A stretch of 6,091 nucleotides of DNA from Methanomicrobiales archaeon (GCA_028678965.1 JAJRCM010000098.1:1-6091); one strand, 5' to 3'. Positions 1 to 5,750 are shown, counted from the first letter of the stretch. Numbers and translations are program-made. Notes: generated from the letters alone by a model not told the origin.

Positions 1-95
1 CAACAGGGATCCCCGGAACAGCAACCTGATTGCCCCTTCCGTGCGATCTGTGCGTAGCCCTCCCGCACGATCTGTCTGATATCCTTCTCTTTCAT
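1..95 (-). CDS. arsM: ArsM-like arsenite methyltransferase, N-terminal fragment (runs off window)
   Basis: Only the first 31 codons are present; the gene continues beyond base 1. Translation begins MKEKDIRQIVREGYAQIARK and then shows a cysteine-rich GCCSGDPC stretch. This opening (a charged helix with REGYAxIA, then a CC motif) is what I recognise from archaeal SAM-dependent arsenite methyltransferases, which methylate As(III) using cysteine thiols; the SAM-binding core lies outside the window, so the activity cannot be confirmed. The ATG at 95-93 follows a GGGGTG ribosome binding site at 102-107 that overlaps the TAG stop of the upstream AbrB gene, with an 11-base gap. That implies co-transcription and perhaps translational coupling. 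An alternative is another small-molecule methyltransferase of the same superfamily. Confidence 0.72.
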   Translation of the reverse strand, partial: MKEKDIRQIVREGYAQIARKGQSGCCSGDPC

Positions 96-106
96 TCTCT
101 ACACCC

Positions 107-379
107 CTATACGAGATCCTTCATCAGCGGTCCCAAGATGTCCCTGACCATGCTCGTCAGGTTATCCGTTTTCATGAGAGAGATGCAACAGATAGTTCCG
201 TCCTTTTCCCAAGTGATAGCCGCGAGTTTATCCCCGGCTCTGATACCTGCTTTTTCCCGCAGCTCTTTCGGCAGCACCATCTGCCCCCGGTCATCGACAC
301 TTACCACTGCCTCAACCCGGCAAGAGGATGATGATCCGGAGGATGGGCAGCAGGTAGGACTGGTGGATTTCGCGGTCAT
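107..379 (-). CDS. AbrB/SpoVT-fold small protein, HgcC-like (HgcAB-associated)
   Basis: A 90-residue protein. Residues 22-58 are a clear SpoVT/AbrB swapped-hairpin DNA-binding domain: VEAVVSVDDRGQMVLPKELR, then REKAGIRAGDKLAAI. The family normally binds DNA as a dimer. The N-terminus carries cysteines C10, C11 and C20, and a second pair C64-C65 follows the AbrB domain; together these could sense a metal, metalloid or oxidant, which is inference. The C-terminal segment with ILGPLMKDLV resembles the small AbrB proteins of methanogens annotated as HgcAB-associated protein HgcC; no hgcA or hgcB is visible here. It is the first gene of a two-gene unit with the arsM-like gene downstream. The ATG at 379 has only a weak ribosome binding site, and a TATA-like element about 26-30 bases upstream would give an almost leaderless transcript. 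Fold certain; HgcC label moderate. Confidence 0.85.
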   Translation of the reverse strand: MTAKSTSPTCCPSSGSSSSCRVEAVVSVDDRGQMVLPKELREKAGIRAGDKLAAITWEKDGTICCISLMKTDNLTSMVRDILGPLMKDLV

Positions 380-404
380 GATCCCTGTACTGTGGGAGAA
401 GGAG

Positions 405-413
405 GATAATAAT
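405..413 (-). promoter_or_regulatory. TATA-like box of the AbrB-arsM operon
   Basis: Read on the minus strand, this is GATTATTAT, centred about 30 bases before the ATG at 379. An archaeal start site would then fall about four bases before the ATG, which fits the lack of a good ribosome binding site for this gene. It lies just downstream of the operator-like repeats at 416-440. Confidence 0.35.
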
Positions 414-415
414 CG

Positions 416-440
416 TTTCTGAATTATCAGAAAATTCTGA
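416..440. promoter_or_regulatory. Probable operator: three alternating TTCTGA/TCAGAA half-sites
   Basis: TTTCTGA (416-422), a 4-base spacer ATTA, then TCAGAAA (427-433) form a perfect 7-bp inverted repeat. The central half-site is reused with TTCTGA (435-440) across a 2-base spacer. The array sits directly upstream of the TATA-like box of the AbrB-arsM operon, where a bound protein would overlap or flank the basal promoter. ArsR-type or AbrB-type autoregulation is plausible but not shown by the sequence. Confidence 0.5.
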
Positions 441-476
441 TGAGGCGGACCAACAGTACTGAGCCATAAAGAAGAC

Positions 477-533
477 CCAGAAATGGAGGTCTACATCTCT
501 CTCCCGCTGTGGATCACGTTATACCATTTCTGG
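477..533. repeat. Inverted repeat CCAGAAATGG...CCATTTCTGG upstream of kor operon
   Basis: Two perfect 10-bp arms (477-486 and 524-533) are separated by 37 bases. The right arm lies between two TATA-like elements (518-525 and 535-541), so a bound protein would interfere with or assist the basal factors. The arms share the core GAAATG/CATTTC with the palindrome in front of the malic enzyme gene. As a hairpin the loop would be long, so paired DNA half-sites are more likely than an RNA structure. Confidence 0.45.
518..525 (+). promoter_or_regulatory. Candidate TATA box of the kor operon
   Basis: GTTATACC is centred about 40 bases before the GTG at 562. The expected start site near 548 would leave a short leader that still includes the GGGGTG ribosome binding site at 550-555. 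A second candidate, GTATATC at 535-541, would put the start almost on the GTG and make the message leaderless. The sequence alone does not decide between them. Confidence 0.35.
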
Positions 534-549
534 AGTATATCCTGAGTAT

Positions 550-555
550 GGGGTG
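550..555 (+). promoter_or_regulatory. Ribosome binding site that selects GTG 562
   Basis: GGGGTG ends six bases before the GTG at 562, a good archaeal spacing. The earlier in-frame GTG at 553 lies inside this motif and has no such site of its own, so 562 is preferred. Confidence 0.55.
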
Positions 556-561
556 CCGTCC

Positions 562-2223
562 GTGAACGAGGGAGAGATATCTATCCTCATTGGAGGAAGA
601 GCAGGGGAAGGTATCAGCAGTGCCGGTCAGATTATCGCTCAGCTGCTCAGCAGTCTGGGGTACAGGGTGTATATGTACCTCGATTACCCATCCCGCATCA
701 AGGGAGGGCATAATTTTGCCATCATTCGGGGTGCCGATTTTTCTGTGGGGGCAGTGAGAGAGACCGTCGATGTTTTGCTTGCCATGAACAAGGAAACCAT
801 CGACCTTCACAAAAAAAGACTCTCGGACAATGGTGCGATCCTGTATCGTGCTGATACAGCAAACGTCGCTGAAGGGATTGGTGTAGACATGAAAGGGATT
901 CTCGCTTCGGAGCATGCTCCTCCAGTAATGGGCAATACCGCATTGCTCGGTGCCTTTGTTCGGTCGGCAGGGATTGAGTGGTCACGCGCTGAGCAGGTCT
1001 TCCGTCACGCAATCCCAAAAGAGATTGAGCTGAACCTCCGGGTGGCTCATCGCGCTTATGAGGCAGGAACTGAGCTCCTCACTATTCCTCCCCTCATCAC
1101 AAAGCGCTTACCGGTGGTGACCGGCAACGAAGCGATCGGTATCGGGCTGATAGAGGGCGAATGTCTCCTCTACTGCGGGTACCCGATGTCCCCGACCTCC
1201 AACCTACTCCATTTCCTGGCGGTCCATGCAAATCATCTCGGCATGCAGGTACTCCAACCTGAGAGTGAGACCGCGGCCATCCTGATAGCCCTCGGTGGTG
1301 CCTATGCAGGAGCCAGAACCGCGGTTGGAACTTCTGGAGGCGGGTTCTGCCTGATGACAGAAGCCCTGGGGCTCGCCGGAATTGCTGAACTACCGGTAGT
1401 CATTGTTCTCGGGCAGCGGGCAGGCCCTTCCACAGGCCTTGCAACCTATACAGCCCAAGCGGATCTGCAGTTTGCACTCGGGGCAGGCCAGGGAGAATTC
1501 CCACGTCTGATAGCCGCCCCAGGTGATGCTGATGAAGCACGATGGTGGACTACCACCTGTATGGACCTTGCATGGAAATACCAGCTCCCGGCAATTCTCC
1601 TTGCCGATAAAATACTCTGCGAGGGGATGTACAGCCTTGACCCCATGGAGAAACCAACACTGCAGGTCGTTCCGCTGATGGCCGGTGAGGTCGAGCACCC
1701 TTACCTTCGGTATGCTATGACCGCTTCAGGGATTTCTTCCCTTAAGTTTCCACCATACAAAGGTGAGGTTATCCGGGTGAACAGCCATGTCCACGATGAG
1801 GATGGGATCACGACTGAAGATCCGCAGGTTACCAGGGCGATGGCAGACAAGAGGGCAAAAAAGCTCCAGGGTCTTCAAGAAGAGATTGAAAAGATGGAGC
1901 CGGTACAGGTGCTGGGGATCAGGGATGCATCGACGGCTATCCTCTGCTGGGGATCGAACAAGGGGATCTGTGCAGAGATAGGAAGGCGTCTGGGTCTCAG
2001 GGTGGTCCAGCCGGTCGTTCTCTGGCCTTTTCCTGAATCCTGTTTTGCCCGGGCGATGGAAGGTGTTGAGCGGTGGATTGGGGTAGAGACCAATGAGACT
2101 GGCCAGCTCAGCCGGCTCCTCCGCCAGTTCGGGTACGTGCCAGAGGGAGTGGTACTCAAATATGATGGCCGTCCCTTTGCGGTCGAGGAACTGGAGGGTG
2201 AACTAAAGGGGAGGGTTGCATGA
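562..2223 (+). CDS. korA: 2-oxoacid:ferredoxin oxidoreductase, fused gamma-alpha subunit (KorA type)
   Basis: A 553-residue subunit that, with the beta chain, interconverts a 2-oxoacid plus CoA with an acyl-CoA, CO2 and reduced ferredoxin in the cytoplasm. Residues 5-180 are the gamma domain, opening with GGRAGEGISSAGQ (11-23) and containing YPSRIKGGHNF. Residues 185-550 are the alpha domain: YPMSPTS (207-213) is a conservative variant of the YPITP motif; GPSTGLAT (288-295) and GEFPR (311-315) follow. The EDP/MADKRAKKL segment near 420-435 is typical of this family. Fused gamma-alpha with a short beta and no ferredoxin-like delta gene matches the two-subunit archaeal/bacterial type rather than the four-subunit methanogen KorABCD. 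Substrate is probably 2-oxoglutarate, but branched-chain or broad 2-oxoacids are possible. GTG 562 is chosen over GTG 553 on the ribosome binding site. The stop overlaps the next start. Confidence 0.88.
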   Translation: MNEGEISILIGGRAGEGISSAGQIIAQLLSSLGYRVYMYLDYPSRIKGGHNFAIIRGADFSVGAVRETVDVLLAMNKETIDLHKKRLSDNGAILYRADTANVAEGIGVDMKGILASEHAPPVMGNTALLGAFVRSAGIEWSRAEQVFRHAIPKEIELNLRVAHRAYEAGTELLTIPPLITKRLPVVTGNEAIGIGLIEGECLLYCGYPMSPTSNLLHFLAVHANHLGMQVLQPESETAAILIALGGAYAGARTAVGTSGGGFCLMTEALGLAGIAELPVVIVLGQRAGPSTGLATYTAQADLQFALGAGQGEFPRLIAAPGDADEARWWTTTCMDLAWKYQLPAILLADKILCEGMYSLDPMEKPTLQVVPLMAGEVEHPYLRYAMTASGISSLKFPPYKGEVIRVNSHVHDEDGITTEDPQVTRAMADKRAKKLQGLQEEIEKMEPVQVLGIRDASTAILCWGSNKGICAEIGRRLGLRVVQPVVLWPFPESCFARAMEGVERWIGVETNETGQLSRLLRQFGYVPEGVVLKYDGRPFAVEELEGELKGRVA

Positions 2224-3071
2224 CCGACAACAATTTCACCAGCCGTGCGGATAACACCTGGTGTCCCGGGTGCGGTAACTTTGCCATCCTTCAGGCATTG
2301 AAAGAGGTATTCGCTGAACTGGAGCATAAGGGGATCCCGCGAGAGGAGATTGTTCTCGTTGCCGGTATCGGCCAGCACGGCAAACTCTTCGACCTTCTGA
2401 CTATTAATGGGTTCTACTCGCTCCACGGCAGGACCATCCCGGTGGCCACCGGAATACGGCTGGCAAATCCCGATCTCAGGGTTATCTGCGTGGCAGGGGA
2501 TGGGGATTGCTATGCTGAAGGCCTGGATCACCTGATATTCGGAGCAAAACGAAACCTGGATATCACGGTTCTGGTTCATGACAACCGGGTGTACGGGTTA
2601 ACCACCGGGCAGTACACCCCTACCTCGCCATCAGGATTCCGGGGCAGGTCTACCCCTGGGGGGATTCAGGAGAGGCCGCTGAACCCGCTGGAGCTGATGC
2701 TTGCCTCTGGAGCCAGCTTCATCGGCCGGGGGTACTCGCGGCACCGTGATCAGCTCAAGCGCCTCATAGAGGAGGCGATCCTCCATCGCGGGTTCGCATT
2801 CCTTGACATCCTCCAGATCTGCCCAACCTATAGTGACCTGACCGAGTACTACAATAAGCATATTTATGATTGGGATACTGCCACCGAGGATTTCCAGAAA
2901 GCGTGGGAGAAGGCACGGGAATGGAACTACAGCGCTGAGGGGAGGATCGGGCTCGGAGTGATGTATAAGACCAGTGCCCCTGTATTCGAGGATGCCTACC
3001 CCGGGAAGGGCTCCGTTTCGCGAGAGGTGAGAAGAGCATTCACCGAGAGACTCCTTGCAGAGAGGATATAA
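2220..3071 (+). CDS. korB: 2-oxoacid:ferredoxin oxidoreductase, beta (TPP-binding) subunit (KorB type)
   Basis: A 283-residue subunit that binds thiamine diphosphate and an iron-sulfur cluster. CPGCG (15-19) supplies two cluster cysteines and C201 (QICPTYSDL) the last. The position that normally carries the third, in GIGC, reads GIGQHGK with Q52; C90 and C97 are extra cysteines nearby. The TPP motif is GDGD (93-96) to DN at 121-122, followed by YGLTTGQYTPTS (125-136), which is characteristic of the enzymes acting on 2-oxoacids. The length is normal for the two-subunit form. The start ATG overlaps the korA stop in ATGA, with a GGGGAGGG ribosome binding site four bases upstream, so the two subunits are translationally coupled. 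No ferredoxin or delta gene follows. The GIGQ variant also occurs, as I recall, in a bacterial clade, so loss of activity should not be assumed. Confidence 0.9.
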   Translation: MTDNNFTSRADNTWCPGCGNFAILQALKEVFAELEHKGIPREEIVLVAGIGQHGKLFDLLTINGFYSLHGRTIPVATGIRLANPDLRVICVAGDGDCYAEGLDHLIFGAKRNLDITVLVHDNRVYGLTTGQYTPTSPSGFRGRSTPGGIQERPLNPLELMLASGASFIGRGYSRHRDQLKRLIEEAILHRGFAFLDILQICPTYSDLTEYYNKHIYDWDTATEDFQKAWEKAREWNYSAEGRIGLGVMYKTSAPVFEDAYPGKGSVSREVRRAFTERLLAERI

Positions 3072-3143
3072 GTACCAGAGAGTACACCGGGGACAGAGAT
3101 AGATCCGAATAAGGGATCCTGCTTCTACACGTGAAGTGACATA

Positions 3144-3166
3144 CCCTCTTTCCTATCCTCCCTTTC
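3144..3166 (+). terminator. Pyrimidine-rich tract, possible terminator of the kor operon
   Basis: A 23-base tract of C and T with a single A lies 73 bases after the korB stop, in the 136-base gap where the kor operon and the SOUL gene converge. Archaeal termination favours T-rich stretches, but this one has only short T runs and no strong hairpin. No other structure is evident in this gap. Confidence 0.25.
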
Positions 3167-3207
3167 GGGACCGATCCTTTCGCGTTTCTTCACCGAAGGT
3201 TGCTTCC

Positions 3208-3738
3208 TTATCTCGATGGTTTTCGCTGGATCTCCACTCCCATCTCGTTCCTTCGCAGGAATCCCGGCGTCCATGGAGAGTTATAGCGCATCAGGAAGGG
3301 AGATCCCAGCACCGTGATGCCCTCCCTCCCCAGGTTGGAGAGAAGACGGGTGGTAATCTCTGCAACTGACGCCTCATCCGCATACCCTTTGAAACGGAGA
3401 ACGGCTACTTCCCTTGCCGGGAACTCCTGGATATGTACCTGAGCATCAAGGGGTTCGGGAGAAGTATCCCGGGAAAACCGCGAAGGCAGTACGAACGCCA
3501 TGGATGTTGCATCAGAAACCACCGGCGCGGTCATCTCTATCTTCTCCGAGGTGATGACCGGGGCAGTCATCGCCATCTTTTGCTTTGTCCGGTTCCGCCC
3601 GGAAATGTACCGGAAAAGGAAGCCGAAGGCTTCATTTTCTGCATATCCTGTCACCGTGGCTACCATCAGGGAGGGGTATTTTCGGAGCTCGATCTCACCG
3701 ATCCTCCCGGTTTCCTCATATGCTGCTGTTTCAACCAT
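3208..3738 (-). CDS. SOUL-family heme-binding-like protein
   Basis: A 176-residue, full-length single-domain protein of the SOUL/HEBP family. Recognisable segments are YEETGRIGEIELRKYP (7-22), the KMAMTAPV repeat pair at 54-61 and 68-73 (EMTAPV), and the C-terminal NSPWTPGFLRRNEMGVEI (153-170). Animal relatives bind heme or tetrapyrroles; the role in archaea is unknown, and heme binding here is inferred from family only. No signal peptide or membrane segment is seen, so it should be cytoplasmic. It is transcribed alone, converging on the kor operon and divergent from the ASCH-like gene. The ATG at 3738 has only a weak GAGAG upstream. No further in-frame gene precedes it. Confidence 0.88.
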   Translation of the reverse strand: MVETAAYEETGRIGEIELRKYPSLMVATVTGYAENEAFGFLFRYISGRNRTKQKMAMTAPVITSEKIEMTAPVVSDATSMAFVLPSRFSRDTSPEPLDAQVHIQEFPAREVAVLRFKGYADEASVAEITTRLLSNLGREGITVLGSPFLMRYNSPWTPGFLRRNEMGVEIQRKPSR

Positions 3739-3768
3739 AGTCTCTCAGCGGGTTTTAAAGGAGGAGAA

Positions 3769-3776
3769 CTTATAGT
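3769..3776 (-). promoter_or_regulatory. Candidate TATA box of the SOUL gene
   Basis: On the minus strand this reads ACTATAAG, centred about 34 bases before the ATG at 3738, giving a leader of roughly 8 bases. A TTTAAAA element at 3753-3759 is closer but would place the start inside the coding region. Confidence 0.35.
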
Positions 3777-3918
3777 CCTTGGTGTAAGCCCGTATCTCTT
3801 TCATCCCTGAATGGAGAGAAGGGGTTCTGGTACGTGATAGATACTGGCTGATAGTTCAAGGGAATCGTTCACTTTGAATAAAAAAAGCAATCAAGTATAC
3901 AAGAACAGTATATCACTA

Positions 3919-3926
3919 CTATAATT
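3919..3926 (+). promoter_or_regulatory. Candidate TATA box of the ASCH-like gene
   Basis: CTATAATT lies in the most AT-rich part of the window (about 3875-3930), 48-55 bases before the ATG at 3974. The expected start near 3948 leaves a leader of about 25 bases containing a purine-rich GAGGGTTGA. A second TATA-like AGTATATC lies 10 bases upstream. Confidence 0.4.
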
Positions 3927-3973
3927 ACCTGAAATACCCAGAAGCATCATAGGGCGCGAGGGTTGAAGACAAC

Positions 3974-4315
3974 ATGGCTGCCACAAAAAAACCTGTCCTC
4001 CTGTTTACAACCTATCAATTTAGGAACGGGACAAATCTCACCGTACGGCGGGGAATACAATGGGCATCAAAAATTACCGTTGGAGATACGATCTGGCTCC
4101 AGGGACGGGAGGGAGGGAAGCGGCAGAAAGCCCTTGTCACCGGGTTGAAGTTGAAACGGTTCCGGGACATCCGCGAACAGGAGCTTTCGGTGGAGCATGA
4201 TCCCCAGTGCCGGAGCTGGAATGATCTCGTTGCCACCATGAAAAAGCTCTATGCCGATTTTGATGAGCTGGAAATAGTGACCATGATTTATTTTACCACA
4301 AATGAGGTGGAATAA
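3974..4315 (+). CDS. Small ASCH/PUA-like domain protein
   Basis: A 113-residue protein made of one domain. Residues 23-43 (TVRRGIQWASKITVGDTIWL) and 53-66 (ALVTGLKLKRFRDI) look like the beta-barrel core of ASCH/PUA-like proteins, with GD at 37-38, W41, F63 and D65-I66. HDPQCRSWNDL (75-85), Y93, F96 and a final VTMIYF strand (102-107) complete the pattern. ASCH domains are thought to bind RNA or nucleotides, but the function of stand-alone archaeal copies is not established. The protein is soluble with no signal peptide. It stands alone between its own promoter-like region and a T-run, so it need not be co-transcribed with the malic enzyme gene downstream. The ATG at 3974 follows GAGGGTTGA. 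The family call is by pattern, hence moderate. Confidence 0.7.
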   Translation: MAATKKPVLLFTTYQFRNGTNLTVRRGIQWASKITVGDTIWLQGREGGKRQKALVTGLKLKRFRDIREQELSVEHDPQCRSWNDLVATMKKLYADFDELEIVTMIYFTTNEVE

Positions 4316-4434
4316 GGGTAGTGATTGTACCAAGGAGTATCCACCTCATCAAAAGAAATCCTCCGATGTCTATCCATCGATGTATCTCATGATGGAATTT
4401 CCTGAGAAGGCTGATCATTCATCCCGATCCTTCA

Positions 4435-4440
4435 TTTTTT
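4435..4440 (+). terminator. T6 run, probable terminator of the ASCH-like gene
   Basis: Six consecutive T residues lie about 120 bases after the ASCH-like stop and just before the malic enzyme promoter region. Oligo-T on the non-template strand is the usual archaeal termination signal. It separates the two transcription units. Confidence 0.45.
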
Positions 4441-4454
4441 CTCCCGCTCTTGAC

Positions 4455-4473
4455 CGAAATGAATTTCATTTCG
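4455..4473. promoter_or_regulatory. Perfect 19-bp palindrome, probable operator of the malic enzyme gene
   Basis: CGAAATGAATTTCATTTCG consists of two 9-bp arms around a central T. Its right end abuts a TATA-like TATATC (4474-4479), covering where the BRE would be, so a bound regulator would compete with TFB/TBP. The GAAATG/CATTTC core recurs in the inverted repeat upstream of the kor operon. Confidence 0.6.
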
Positions 4474-4479
4474 TATATC
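4474..4479 (+). promoter_or_regulatory. TATA-like box of the malic enzyme gene
   Basis: TATATC is centred about 29 bases before the GTG at 4505 and directly follows the palindrome. The expected start site near 4502 would give an almost leaderless message, in which case the GGGTGA at 4494-4499 would not be transcribed. Confidence 0.4.
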
Positions 4480-4493
4480 ATGGACTCAGGTGC

Positions 4494-4499
4494 GGGTGA
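4494..4499 (+). promoter_or_regulatory. Ribosome-binding-site-like GGGTGA before GTG 4505
   Basis: GGGTGA ends five bases before the GTG at 4505. Earlier in-frame GTG codons at 4490 and 4496 have poorer sites (4496 is inside this motif). This supports 4505 as the start, provided transcription begins upstream of it. Confidence 0.45.
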
Positions 4500-4504
4500 G
4501 CGTC

Positions 4505-5719
4505 GTGGAAGAGGATGCAGATCGGGCAGAAATCTATCAGGAAGCGCTCCAGCTCCACGAACAACACCGTGGAAAGCTGGAGATTCACTCCAAGGTCCCT
4601 CTGGAAAACCGTCGGGATCTTTCCCGCGCCTATACACCGGGCGTCGCGGAGGTATGCCGGGCTATCCAGAGAGACCGGAATCTCGCCTACCGCTACACCT
4701 TGAAAGGAAATTCCGTGGCTATTGTCACCGATGGATCTGCGGTGCTGGGGTTAGGGAATATCGGGGGGTATGCAGCCATTCCGGTGATGGAGGGGAAGGC
4801 CATCCTTTTTAAGAAATTTGCGAATATTGACGCCTTCCCCATCTGTTTTGAGAGTTACCACACAGGCTTTGTGGATGAGGTCAGGAACATCGCTCCGGTC
4901 TTTGGAGGTATCAACCTGGAGGACATCGCTGCACCAAAGTGCTTCGAAGTGGAGGAAGCCCTCCAGGATATTGGGATTCCGGTAATGCATGATGACCAGC
5001 ATGGCACCGCTATCGTGGTACTGGCTGCCCTGATCAATGCCTGTCGGGTGACGAAAAAGAGCTTTGAGGATCTGCACATTGTGATATGCGGTGCTGGTGC
5101 GGCTGGGTATGCTATCGTTCGCCTCCTGGGGTGCATCGGCTACAATCCCAACGTCTGCCAGAAGGTGCGGGATATTGTTGTCTGTGACACCAAGGGAATC
5201 ATCCACCGGCAGAGGGAGGGGCTCTACATCAACAAGTACAAGTTCATCCTCGCAGATGAAACCAATCGATCAGGAAAGACGGGGACGCTCGCTGATGCGG
5301 TGGAGGGCGCCGATGTCGTCATCGGGGTCTCCTCTCCGGGAGTGTTCACCGAAGAGATGATTCGGTCCATGAATGATGATCCCATCGTCTTTGCCATGGC
5401 CAATCCTGTTCCGGAGATTATGCCCAACAAAGCGAAAGGAGCAGGAGCAGCCGTGGTGGGAACCGGAAGGAGTGATTTTCCCAACCAGATCAACAATGCC
5501 CTGGCCTTTCCTGGTGTATTCAGGGGGGCCCTTGATGTATTCTCCACCAGGATCAGCGAAGAGATGAAGGTAGCAGCTGCCCATGCATTGGCCGATTATG
5601 TGCCAAAACCCCACCGGGAACATATCGTCCCCGCCGTCCTCGATCGAGAGGTAACGAGGCAGGTGGCTGTTGCGGTGAAGGAGGCAGCAATTGCCTCTGG
5701 CTGTGCCAGGGATATCTAG
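4505..5719 (+). CDS. Malic enzyme, NAD(P)-dependent, oxaloacetate-decarboxylating type
   Basis: A 404-residue soluble enzyme converting malate to pyruvate and CO2 with reduction of NAD(P). Numbered from GTG 4505: YTPGV (43-47) holds the catalytic tyrosine, EGKAILFK (96-103) the catalytic lysine K98, NLEDI the metal ligands E139-D140, and DDQHGT (163-168) the third ligand. The dinucleotide site is GAGAAG (196-201) with D228 after the second strand (VVCDTKG), which leans towards NAD but does not settle it. NPVPE (300-304) and NQINNALAFPG (327-337) complete the family signatures. The length is that of the small bacterial/archaeal form; there is no phosphotransacetylase-like C-terminal extension, so it is not the large hybrid type. 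It is preceded by its own palindrome and TATA-like box. In a methanogen it would link malate of the partial TCA cycle to pyruvate. The start could instead be GTG 4490 (409 residues). Confidence 0.93.
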   Translation: MEEDADRAEIYQEALQLHEQHRGKLEIHSKVPLENRRDLSRAYTPGVAEVCRAIQRDRNLAYRYTLKGNSVAIVTDGSAVLGLGNIGGYAAIPVMEGKAILFKKFANIDAFPICFESYHTGFVDEVRNIAPVFGGINLEDIAAPKCFEVEEALQDIGIPVMHDDQHGTAIVVLAALINACRVTKKSFEDLHIVICGAGAAGYAIVRLLGCIGYNPNVCQKVRDIVVCDTKGIIHRQREGLYINKYKFILADETNRSGKTGTLADAVEGADVVIGVSSPGVFTEEMIRSMNDDPIVFAMANPVPEIMPNKAKGAGAAVVGTGRSDFPNQINNALAFPGVFRGALDVFSTRISEEMKVAAAHALADYVPKPHREHIVPAVLDREVTRQVAVAVKEAAIASGCARDI

Positions 5720-5731
5720 CCTATAGATATC
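5711..5731. repeat. 21-bp inverted repeat over the malic enzyme stop
   Basis: GATATCTA (5711-5718) and TAGATATC (5724-5731) are perfect 8-bp arms with a 5-base spacer. The repeat includes most of the TAG stop of the malic enzyme gene and a CTATAGATAT TATA-like box for the next gene. No T-run follows directly, so it is a weak terminator candidate; it may be an operator. Confidence 0.4.
5721..5730 (+). promoter_or_regulatory. Candidate TATA box of the lipoprotein gene
   Basis: CTATAGATAT is centred about 25 bases before the GTG at 5751, the distance expected for a leaderless or near-leaderless archaeal message. Confidence 0.35.
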
Positions 5732-5750
5732 ACATGCTACGAGAGGTTCT

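Noticed and set aside
30..422. 130-residue open frame on plus opposite the AbrB gene
   Set aside because: The AbrB domain on the minus strand is clear, and the plus translation shows no motif.
1875..2579. 234-residue open frame on the minus strand across korA and korB
   Set aside because: It lies entirely opposite two well-supported genes and has no recognisable motif or promoter; it is a GC-driven shadow.
3072..3207. Possible hairpins GATCC-GGATC and CCC-TTTC-GGG between korB and the SOUL gene
   Set aside because: Arms are only 3-5 bp and none is followed by a T-run.
3739..3973. Possible small RNA or tRNA in the divergent spacer
   Set aside because: No cloverleaf, no strong hairpin and no GC-rich island; the stretch reads as two back-to-back promoters.
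4316..4504. Small gene between the ASCH-like and malic enzyme genes
   Set aside because: The only open frame (from 4302) overlaps the ASCH-like gene and has no ribosome binding site or recognisable sequence; the interval holds a T-run, the palindrome and the promoter.
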